Source: JAENVU01 sp031430375
Lineage (GTDB): Bacteria; Actinomycetota; Acidimicrobiia; IMCC26256; JAENVU01
Assembly: GCA_031430375.1 (NCBI GenBank)
Contig: JANPBJ010000229.1
Span: 1 to 35,447 of the forward strand
Length of the DNA stretch: 35,447 nucleotides
Direction: 5' to 3'
Each line of letters begins with the position of its first letter. Position 1 is the first letter of the stretch. The translations under genes and the position numbers were made by a program. Shown piece by piece: positions 24,975-30,713 of the stretch. A model generated the notes under the pieces. It did no database searches, had not been told where the DNA came from, and saw only the letters and a program-made list of their open reading frames with translations.

Positions 24975-25562
24975 TTAGTGCTCCATCTCGTCTGCGATAC
25001 GCGCTAGGTCAGCAACGGTGTCCACGTCGTCGGGCCGACCGGTGTCCGAACAGTCGACCTCGACGACCGGGACAAGATCCATCAACGCCCGGGCTCCGAC
25101 ATCGCCGCGCAATGCCAGGACCTCCGGCCACAGCGAGCGAGCAAGGAGTACCGGATTCCCGCGTTGGCCGCCGTAGGTGGCGACCGCGAACGTTGCTCCC
25201 GCATCGTAGGCGGCGACGAGCCGCCGATATGCGTCCGCGCCCACCAACGGCTGGTCGGCCAACCCCACACACACCGCTCCAACTTGGCGCCAACCCTCGA
25301 GCGAACGCACGAGGGCCGCCAAACTGTGCGCAATCCCAAAGCGCGCGCCCGGCGCGCGTACGACATCGATTCCTTGTCCCAGGACAGCTTCGATCTTTGC
25401 GCCGCCCGGTCCTACGACCGCCACGATCGGTCGTAATCCCGACGCCAACGCGGCGTCCATCGCCCATCGCACCATGGGACGACCGTTCAGGTCGGCAAGT
25501 TGTTTCGAACTCCCGAACCGGGTTCCCCGACCCGCGCACAACACGCCGACCGCCACGCTCAC
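24975..25562 (-). CDS. mocA: Molybdenum cofactor nucleotidyltransferase, MocA/MobA-like
   Basis: 195 residues. MobA-like fold: GVLCAGRGTRFGSSKQLADLNGRPMVRWA (start of the nucleotide-binding loop, about 6-34), IVAVVGPGG (46-54), VCVGLADQPLVGADAYRRL (about 96-114, with the metal-binding Asp), RGNPVLLARSLWPEVLAL and GDVGARALM near 132-165. In xanthine-dehydrogenase-family operons this enzyme adds CMP to molybdopterin to make the cofactor of the large subunit. The GTG overlaps the stop of a 31-codon mini-ORF. Confidence 0.85.
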   Translation of the reverse strand: MSVAVGVLCAGRGTRFGSSKQLADLNGRPMVRWAMDAALASGLRPIVAVVGPGGAKIEAVLGQGIDVVRAPGARFGIAHSLAALVRSLEGWRQVGAVCVGLADQPLVGADAYRRLVAAYDAGATFAVATYGGQRGNPVLLARSLWPEVLALRGDVGARALMDLVPVVEVDCSDTGRPDDVDTVADLARIADEMEH

Positions 25563-25654
25563 GTGATTCCCCCTCTTGGCCCTGCGGGCCGGGCCGGTCG
25601 GGCCCCGCTCCGCCCCGCCACCCCCAGCACAAAACTTCGTGGGGCGTCGCTCAC
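25559..25654 (-). repeat. 92-bp border element with 31-codon mini-ORF, coxM/mocA border
   Basis: A GTG at 25654 opens a 31-residue frame (MSDAPRSFVLGVAG, then RSGARPARPAGPRGGIT) ending at TGA 25559-25561, overlapping the mocA GTG; start-to-start distance is 92 nt. The hairpin GGCCC-GCA-GGGCC (25578-25590) and AAGAGGGGGAATCAC form the mocA ribosome binding region. A nearly exact copy of the same 35 or so bases (25649-25684) precedes the mini-ORF's own start and fills the gap after coxM, so the unit looks like a tandem duplication of a gene-start region. Confidence 0.7.
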
Positions 25655-25685
25655 GTGATTCCCCCTCTTGGCCCTGCGGGCGACG

Positions 25686-26507
25686 TCAGGCGATGGCTTC
25701 GAGCGCCCGACGGGTCAGCACCCGTGCAAGATGGCTGCGGTACTCCGGGGTGGCGTTGATGTCGGAGGACGGCTCGGTGCCGTCGGCCGCAGCGGCGGAA
25801 GCATCCGATATCGCCGCTCCACCGGCCAGTGCGGCTTCAACGCCGGTTGCCCGCAGCGGTGTGGCGCCCATATTCACGAGTCCCACTCGGGTGCTGCCGT
25901 TGGCAGTCAATGCCACCGCTCCGACGATGGCCCAATCCTGCGCGCGCCGGTTGAACTTCTCGTACGAATACCCGTTCGAACCCGTCTTCGGGACTCGGAT
26001 CTCGATGAGAAGCTCGTCAGGCGCCAACGCGGTTTCGAGAAAACCTGTGAAGAACTCCGCGGCCGCAATGGTGCGCTCACCGTTGGATCCACGCACCACG
26101 AAGTCGGCATCAAGCGCGAGGAGGACCGCAGGCAAATCGCTGGCCGGGTCGCCGTGGGCCACGGAACCACCGATGGTCCCGCGATGACGAACCTGGTTGT
26201 CGCCCACCTCGGCGGCTACGGCGCGCAGGACACCGCAGTGCTCGCCGAGCGTGGTGTCGGTCTCGAGATCACGATGCCGGCTGAAGGCACCGATGGCGAG
26301 GTGGTCGCCGCCGTCACGCACGTAACGCAGGTCGTTGAGCCGGCCCGCGTCCACAATCACACTCGGCACCGCAAGCCGGAGTTTCATGAGCGGCAAGAGA
26401 GACATCCCACCCGCCATCAACTTCGCTTCGTCGCCGTGCGCAACGAGTGCCGCCACCGCGGCTTCAATGGAATCAACCCGCACGTAGTCGAAGGGTGCGG
26501 GGATCAT
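25686..26507 (-). CDS. coxM: FAD-binding medium subunit of a CO-dehydrogenase/xanthine-dehydrogenase family enzyme
   Basis: 273 residues, a normal CoxM size. PFDYVRVDSIEAAVAAL start, FAD motifs KLMAGGMSLLPLMKLRL (about 28-44) and HRGTIGGSVAHGDPASDLPAVLLALDA (about 107-133), and the C-terminal CO_deh_flav_C domain (ALTANGSTRVGLVNMG). It should pass electrons from the iron-sulfur subunit to a quinone or other acceptor. ATG at 26507 overlaps the coxS stop (ATGA); a longer frame to 26600 has no family sequence. The molybdopterin large subunit is not in the window. Confidence 0.92.
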   Translation of the reverse strand: MIPAPFDYVRVDSIEAAVAALVAHGDEAKLMAGGMSLLPLMKLRLAVPSVIVDAGRLNDLRYVRDGGDHLAIGAFSRHRDLETDTTLGEHCGVLRAVAAEVGDNQVRHRGTIGGSVAHGDPASDLPAVLLALDADFVVRGSNGERTIAAAEFFTGFLETALAPDELLIEIRVPKTGSNGYSYEKFNRRAQDWAIVGAVALTANGSTRVGLVNMGATPLRATGVEAALAGGAAISDASAAAADGTEPSSDINATPEYRSHLARVLTRRALEAIA

Positions 26508-26995
26508 GCGTCGACCTTCACCGGAGTGGGGCTGGTTCGAATGGTGACGGCCGCGGCCAGAACGGCCTTCACAATGTTGTGATACCCGGTGCACCGGCAC
26601 AAGTTGCCTTCGAGCCCGAGGCGTACATCGCGCTCGGTGGGATCAGGATTCTCATCGAGGAATCCCACCGCCGCCATCACCATGCCCGCGGTGCAATACC
26701 CGCATTGCAGGCCATGCTGCTCGTGGAAAGCCTGCTGCACCGGATGCCACACCCCATCGGTCGCGAGACCTTCGATGGTTGTCACCACCGCTCCGTCGGC
26801 TTGGGCCGCGAGCATCGTGCAGGACTTCACCGACTCACCGTCAACCAAGACCGTGCACGCCCCACAACTCGACGTGTCACACCCGACCTTCGTGCCGGTG
26901 AGGTCGCATGCCTCACGTAAGTAGGCGACGAGGAGCGTCCGATCTTCCACATCGTGCGCCTGCGCTGCGCCGTTGACCTTCATTGAAATATGCAT
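26504..26995 (-). CDS. coxS: [2Fe-2S] small subunit of a CO-dehydrogenase/xanthine-dehydrogenase family enzyme
   Basis: 163 residues, normal CoxS size. Plant-type [2Fe-2S] domain with CDTSSCGACTVLVDGESVKSC (about 38-58, four Cys) and the second cluster domain with CGYCTAGM and NLCRCTGY (about 98-105 and 133-140). This chain takes electrons from the molybdenum site to the FAD subunit. Start ATG 26995 is chosen from the family's usual length; ATG 26983 is nearly as good. Neither has a strong Shine-Dalgarno sequence. First gene of the coxS-coxM-mocA-coxG unit. Confidence 0.93.
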   Translation of the reverse strand: MHISMKVNGAAQAHDVEDRTLLVAYLREACDLTGTKVGCDTSSCGACTVLVDGESVKSCTMLAAQADGAVVTTIEGLATDGVWHPVQQAFHEQHGLQCGYCTAGMVMAAVGFLDENPDPTERDVRLGLEGNLCRCTGYHNIVKAVLAAAVTIRTSPTPVKVDA

Positions 26996-27057
26996 CGGCG
27001 CATCATGGCAGACGACCATTGCTCCCACCGTGGAACAGGGCCGATTCGCGCGGGTCC

Positions 27058-27684
27058 TCAGCGTGCAGCGGCGAGGGCTCGAGTCATCAGCACGCGACCT
27101 TCCTGGCCGGTGAAGCGCTCGAATCGCTCATCGCGGCGCGTGTCGGCGACCCGGAACCCGTGGCGCTCATACAGCCGACGGGCGGGATTCCCGATGTCGG
27201 TGATCAGTGACATCAACCGGCAACTGCTCGCCTCGGCCTCGCATTCGACCCAGGTGAGCAGCTCGCCACCCACGCCGCGGCCTCGGCGGTCGGAACGCAC
27301 CTGGAGTTCGGACAGATAGAAACTCTCACGCGGTATCGGCAGCGCCACAGCCCGGCGCGCTTTGAGTCGGGGACCGAGGAGGAGCGCCTGCGGTCCGAGC
27401 GCTCGGACGACGCGCATCGCCAGCCTCCAACTCATGGGGATGTCGTCCGATGGACCGATGGAGTATTGGGCGAAACCCATGATCTGACCGTCCGCTTCGC
27501 AGACCACGGTTGGGCGGCCAAGGTCGGTGACGCCGGCGGTCTTCACCAGCGCCGCACCCAAACGCTGCCCGCGCGCTCGACTTCCCGCGAGGCCGAGGAT
27601 GGACGGACTGGGATCGGTGTATTGAATTGCCGTGATGACCGCGTCGTCTTCAACGGTTGCCGGCCTGACGGTTATCGCAGCCAC
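27058..27684 (-). CDS. GNAT-family N-acetyltransferase
   Basis: 208 residues from the GTG at 27684. N-terminal ITVRPATVEDDAVIT, central VVCEADGQIMGFAQYSIG strand, a middle insert of about 45 residues with PMSWRLAMRVVRALG, then LSELQVRSDRRGRGVGGELLTWVE (acetyl-CoA loop, motif A) and GNPARRLYERHGFRVADT (motif B). The substrate is not predictable. GTG lacks a Shine-Dalgarno sequence; TAGCCT, which contains the peroxiredoxin stop codon, lies 7 nt upstream. It begins 10 bases after the peroxiredoxin. Confidence 0.85.
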   Translation of the reverse strand: MAAITVRPATVEDDAVITAIQYTDPSPSILGLAGSRARGQRLGAALVKTAGVTDLGRPTVVCEADGQIMGFAQYSIGPSDDIPMSWRLAMRVVRALGPQALLLGPRLKARRAVALPIPRESFYLSELQVRSDRRGRGVGGELLTWVECEAEASSCRLMSLITDIGNPARRLYERHGFRVADTRRDERFERFTGQEGRVLMTRALAAAR

Positions 27685-27691
27685 GACCAGG

Positions 27692-27697
27692 AGGCTA
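27692..27697 (-). promoter_or_regulatory. Candidate -10 box (TAGCCT) before the GNAT gene
   Basis: TAGCCT, 7 nt, then GTG at 27684. The hexamer starts with the TAG stop of the peroxiredoxin gene. No Shine-Dalgarno sequence follows it, in line with a leaderless start. Confidence 0.38.
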
Positions 27698-28162
27698 GAA
27701 CCCGGCCAACACCTTCGCGAGGGCCTTGGGCTTCTTGAAGATGGCCTTGACCGTGCCCTCATAGCGATAGCGAACGATGCCGGTCTCGTCCAAGATGAAG
27801 ACCGAACGCTTCACCGGGATCGCCTTGTTGCCCTTCACGCCAAAGGCCTCCGCGACGGAGAGATCCACATCCGCGAGCAATGCGAACGGGAACTTCTCCT
27901 TGGCGATCCAATTCTCGTGACTGTCCACGTCCTGGGGTGAAATACCGAGCACGACCGCGCCCGCATGCTCGAACTCCGCGATGTCATCGCGGTACGAGCG
28001 AAGTTGAATCGTTCAGCCAGGGGTGGCATCACCGGGATAGAAGGCGATCACCACCTTCTGGCCGCGTAGCTCGGAGAGCGTGTAATCCGCGCGCTCGGTA
28101 CCGATGATGCCGGGCAAGGTGAAGTCGGGTGCCGCGTCACCAACGTTGGGACCTGCTGTCAC
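27695..28162 (-). CDS. bcp: Bcp/PrxQ-type peroxiredoxin with predicted selenocysteine (UGA at residue 50)
   Basis: Thiol (here selenol) peroxidase reducing hydroperoxides. Read through one TGA (28013-28015), the frame gives 155 residues: VGDAAPDFTLPGIIGTERAD (7-26), VVIAFYPGDATPG-U-TIQLRSYRDD with U at 50, VVLGISPQDVDSHENWI, FALLADVDLSVAEAFGVKG and the C-terminal SVFILDETGIVRYRY. In Bcp the residue in DxTPGCT is the peroxidatic Cys, so TGA sits exactly where Cys is expected. The frame is otherwise intact on both sides. The protein has no Cys at all; the resolving Cys five residues on in E. coli Bcp is Arg here, so it would be a one-selenocysteine enzyme. A hairpin follows the TGA. The GTG start overlaps the mini-ORF after yebC. 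A gene finder would call only 27695-27952. Confidence 0.88.
27976..28015 (-). promoter_or_regulatory. Candidate bacterial SECIS element
   Basis: From the TGA there are 20 nt, then CCGCGAT-GAC-ATCGCGG: a perfect 7-bp stem with a 3-nt loop beginning with G (or 6 bp with loop UGACA). UGA-to-loop distance is 27 nt. Bacterial SECIS models describe a hairpin close behind UGA with a small apical loop having G in its first two bases; this fits. SelB binding is not shown by sequence alone. Confidence 0.68.
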
Positions 28163-28254
28163 GACTTGTCCTCCTGGCCCTGCGGGCCGGGCCGGACGGG
28201 CCCCACTTCGCTGGACCGTCGGCTCTGACCGCGATTGTCTTCCGCTGCGCTCAC
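28159..28254 (-). repeat. 92-bp border element with 31-codon mini-ORF, yebC/peroxiredoxin border
   Basis: GTG at 28254 overlaps the yebC stop (GTGA) and opens a 31-residue frame (MSAAEDNRGQSRRSSEV, then GPVRPGPQGQEDKS) ending at TGA 28159-28161, overlapping the peroxiredoxin GTG at 28162. Start-to-start distance is 92 nt. AGGAGG lies 8 nt before the mini-ORF start, so translation of it is plausible. Hairpin GGCCC-GCA-GGGCC at 28176-28188 precedes AGGAGGACAAG, the peroxiredoxin ribosome binding site. The peptide is clearly related to the two before pdxS (shared PVRPxPQxQEDK). Confidence 0.75.
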
Positions 28255-29003
28255 GTCATGACCTCCTGAAGGACTGCGTCGGGGATGTCGAAGTTCGCAT
28301 AGACGCTCTGGACGTCGTCGTGTTCTTCGAGCGCGTCGATGACGCGAAGGACTTGCTTCACACTCGCGGCATCTTCCAGCGGAACGGTTTGTTGCGGGAA
28401 CATCGTGGTGTCGGAGTTCTCGAAGGCGATACCGGCCTCCTCGATCGCGGCGCGCACGGCGTGGAGGTCGTGCGCCGGGGTGACGATCTGCCACATGTCG
28501 CCATGATCCTCGACGTCTTCGGCCCCGGCATCGAGCACCACGAGCATGAGATCGTCCTCGGTCGTCGCGGCCTTGGCGATGAGGATCACACCTTTGCGTT
28601 CGAACTGCCACGCCACCGCGCCGGGCTCGGCCAATGATCCGCCGTTGCGACTGAAGATGTTCTTCACCTCGGACCCGGTGCGATTTCGGTTGTCGGTCAG
28701 CGTATGGACCAACACCGCGATGCCGTTCGGCGCGTAACCCTCGTAGTTGACCTCTTCGTAGGTCACACCTTCGAGCTCGCCGATCCCGCGCTTGATGGCC
28801 CGTTCGATGTTGTCTTTGGGCATCGACGAATCGCGTGCCTTCTGGACCATCGTGCGCAGCGTGGCGTTCGAGTCGGCATCACCACCACCCTGACGCGCTG
28901 CCACTTCGATCTGACGAGCGAGCCGCGCGAACACTTTGCCTCGCGCGGCGTCGGCCGCGCCCTTCTGATGCTTGATCGAATGCCACTTGGAATGGCCAGA
29001 CAT
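28251..29003 (-). CDS. yebC: YebC/PmpR family protein (TACO1 family)
   Basis: 250 residues, full length. Starts MSGHSKWHSIKHQKGAADAA, the family signature, then RGKVFARLARQIEVAARQGGGD, MPKDNIERAIKRG and YEEVNYEGYAPNGIAVLV, with the acidic C-terminal part. Annotated as a transcription regulator in some bacteria; recent work on relatives supports a role in helping ribosomes through difficult stretches such as proline runs. Follows pdxT with the TAG directly before the ATG and GGAGG upstream. Its position before ruvC is conserved in actinobacteria, although here the peroxiredoxin, GNAT and cox genes intervene. Confidence 0.95.
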   Translation of the reverse strand: MSGHSKWHSIKHQKGAADAARGKVFARLARQIEVAARQGGGDADSNATLRTMVQKARDSSMPKDNIERAIKRGIGELEGVTYEEVNYEGYAPNGIAVLVHTLTDNRNRTGSEVKNIFSRNGGSLAEPGAVAWQFERKGVILIAKAATTEDDLMLVVLDAGAEDVEDHGDMWQIVTPAHDLHAVRAAIEEAGIAFENSDTTMFPQQTVPLEDAASVKQVLRVIDALEEHDDVQSVYANFDIPDAVLQEVMT

Positions 29004-29576
29004 CTAGGCAACCTCCTGGAGAAAGCGCTCGTGAACTCTCGAGTCTCCCGCAAGCTCGGGGTGGAACGTGGTGACCCACACCTGACCCTCGCGAACGAAC
29101 ACCGCCCGCCCATTGTGCTCGCCCAGGACCTCCACCGCATCCCCGATGGTCTCGATTGCGGGCGCTCGGATAAAAACACCGGGAAAATTTCCTCCCGTGA
29201 CGCCATCGAGCACGAGGTCTGCCTCGAAAGAATCGCGTTGGCGACCGTAGGCGTTCCGGCGGGCCACGATGTCGATCGCCCCCAGCGGGCGTTGGTCCGC
29301 ACGCCCATCGAGTACTTCGCGGGCGAGCACGATCAGACCGGCGCAGGTTCCCAACACCGGGAGACCGTCTGCGATCGCGGCGTGGAGCGGCTCCCGCACA
29401 CCGGAAGAATCGAGCAGGTGTTGCATCGTGGTCGACTCCCCACCGGGTATCACAAGCGCGGCGATCCCATTGAGTTGGTCGGGGGTCCGAACCTCGATCA
29501 CGCCCACGTCGAGGGATACGAACACTTCGCGGTGCTCCCGAAAGGCCCCTTGGAGGGCCAGTACCCCAACCTTCAC
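29004..29576 (-). CDS. pdxT: Pyridoxal 5'-phosphate synthase glutaminase subunit PdxT
   Basis: Class I glutamine amidotransferase that supplies ammonia to PdxS. 190 residues. GVLALQGAFREH (4-15), PGGESTTM (44-51), the nucleophile Cys in GTCAGLIVLA (about 76-85), and His/Glu of the triad in TTFHPELAGD near the end (about 170-179). GTG start, 13 bp after pdxS. Confidence 0.95.
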   Translation of the reverse strand: MKVGVLALQGAFREHREVFVSLDVGVIEVRTPDQLNGIAALVIPGGESTTMQHLLDSSGVREPLHAAIADGLPVLGTCAGLIVLAREVLDGRADQRPLGAIDIVARRNAYGRQRDSFEADLVLDGVTGGNFPGVFIRAPAIETIGDAVEVLGEHNGRAVFVREGQVWVTTFHPELAGDSRVHERFLQEVA

Positions 29577-29589
29577 TCCAACGACCCGC

Positions 29590-30483
29590 TTACCAACCGC
29601 GGTCGGCGAGTTTCACGTCGAGCTGATCGATCTCCGCGCCGGGCATCGCCGCACCGAGACCACGCGACACCTTCGCGAGCATCGCCGCGTCGGCGTAGTG
29701 CGTGGTGGCCTCGACGATTGCTTTCGCCATCACCTCGGGTTGCTCACTCTTGAAGATCCCCGAGCCCACGAAGACGGCTTGCGCGCCGAGCTGCATCACG
29801 AGGGACGCGTCGGCCGGGGTGGCAATACCGCCGGCGCAGAACATCGGAACCGGAAGCTCGCCGAGAGCCGCAACTTCTTGGACCAGCTCGACTGGCGCCT
29901 GAAGATCTTTGGCCGCTGCGTAGAGCTCCTGCGGGCTCGCCACCGTCAGATCACGAATCGAACCGAGGATCGAGCGGAGATGCCGGACCGCCTCAACGAT
30001 GTTGCCGGTCCCGGCCTCACCCTTCGAGCGGATCATGCAGGCGCCCTCACTGATCCGGCGAAGGGCCTCACCAAGGTTGGTCGCCCCACAGACGAACGGA
30101 ACCGTGAACGCCCACTTATCGACGTGATGTGCCTCATCAGCTGGCGTCAGCACCTCGGACTCGTCGATGTAGTCGACGCCGAGTGACTGCAGGATCTGCC
30201 CTTCTGCGAAGTGGCCAATCCGACACTTGGCCATCACGGGAATCGTGACCGTGGCTTGGATCTCTTCGATCATCGCCGGGTCCGACATGCGCGCCACTCC
30301 ACCGTCGCGCCGGATGTCGGACGGGACCCGTTCCAAGGCCATGACTGCAGTTGCACCCGCGTCTTCGGCGACCTTGGCTTGCTCGGCGTTGACCACGTCC
30401 ATGATCACGCCACCACGGAGCATCTCCGCCAGGCCACGTTTGACGCGTGCCGTTCCGATCTCGGATCCAGAAGTCTCGCTCAT
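29590..30483 (-). CDS. pdxS: Pyridoxal 5'-phosphate synthase subunit PdxS
   Basis: Makes PLP from ribose 5-phosphate, glyceraldehyde 3-phosphate and ammonia. 297 residues, normal length. Active-site residues are visible: Asp29 in GGVIMDVV, Lys86 in PVMAKCRIGH and Lys154 in IRSKGEAGTGN; RRDGGVARMSDP is at 58-69. The ATG at 30483 is chosen from the family start and the GAGGACAAGGC ribosome binding site. Longer frames run through two tandem 92-bp units, each holding the same binding site and ATGAGCGA. Coupled to the second mini-ORF by ATGA. Confidence 0.96.
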   Translation of the reverse strand: MSETSGSEIGTARVKRGLAEMLRGGVIMDVVNAEQAKVAEDAGATAVMALERVPSDIRRDGGVARMSDPAMIEEIQATVTIPVMAKCRIGHFAEGQILQSLGVDYIDESEVLTPADEAHHVDKWAFTVPFVCGATNLGEALRRISEGACMIRSKGEAGTGNIVEAVRHLRSILGSIRDLTVASPQELYAAAKDLQAPVELVQEVAALGELPVPMFCAGGIATPADASLVMQLGAQAVFVGSGIFKSEQPEVMAKAIVEATTHYADAAMLAKVSRGLGAAMPGAEIDQLDVKLADRGW

Positions 30484-30575
30484 GCCTTGTCCTCTTGCTC
30501 CTGCGGAGCGGGCCGGACGGGCCACGCTGCGCTGGGTGTCCGGCTCGCACCGCGTGCATTTCCCGCTTCGCTCAT
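30480..30575 (-). repeat. 92-bp border element, copy next to pdxS, with 31-codon mini-ORF
   Basis: ATG at 30575 opens MSEAGNARGASRTPSAAW and then PVRPAPQEQEDKA, 31 residues, ending at TGA 30480-30482, which overlaps the pdxS ATG. The hairpin is GCTCC-GCA-GGAGC (30497-30509): the same loop as at mocA, but with changed, still paired, stem bases. AAGAGGACAAGGC is the ribosome binding site of pdxS. Confidence 0.75.
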
Positions 30576-30667
30576 GCCTTGTCCTCTTGCTCCTTGGGAG
30601 CGGGCCGGACGGGCCACGCTGCGCTGGGAGTCCGGCTCGCACCGCGTGCATTTCCCGCTTCGCTCAT
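30572..30667 (-). repeat. 92-bp border element, upstream tandem copy before pdxS, with 31-codon mini-ORF
   Basis: ATG at 30667 opens a 31-residue frame almost identical to the next copy (it reads PVRPAPKEQEDKA near the end) and stops at TGA 30572-30574, overlapping the start of that copy. Hairpin GCTCC-CAA-GGAGC (30589-30601). The two copies differ at only a few positions, so this is a recent tandem duplication. A TAGCAT box lies 7 nt before this ATG. Confidence 0.75.
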
Positions 30668-30674
30668 GCCTTGG

Positions 30675-30680
30675 ATGCTA
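30675..30680 (-). promoter_or_regulatory. Candidate -10 box (TAGCAT) of the pdxS operon
   Basis: TAGCAT, 7 nt, then the ATG of the first mini-ORF at 30667, in the 46-bp gap after the DUF3048 gene. This would make the first mini-ORF the leaderless first cistron of the pdxS-pdxT-yebC transcript. Confidence 0.42.
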
Positions 30681-30713
30681 CCGGTCGACCTCGGCCATGC
30701 CCGAGCCGATTTG

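Noticed and set aside
27695..28162. Peroxiredoxin as an ordinary pseudogene with a nonsense mutation
   Set aside because: The TGA is exactly at the catalytic Cys position, nothing else is damaged, and a SECIS-like hairpin follows; recoding explains this better. Not excluded without the Sec machinery.
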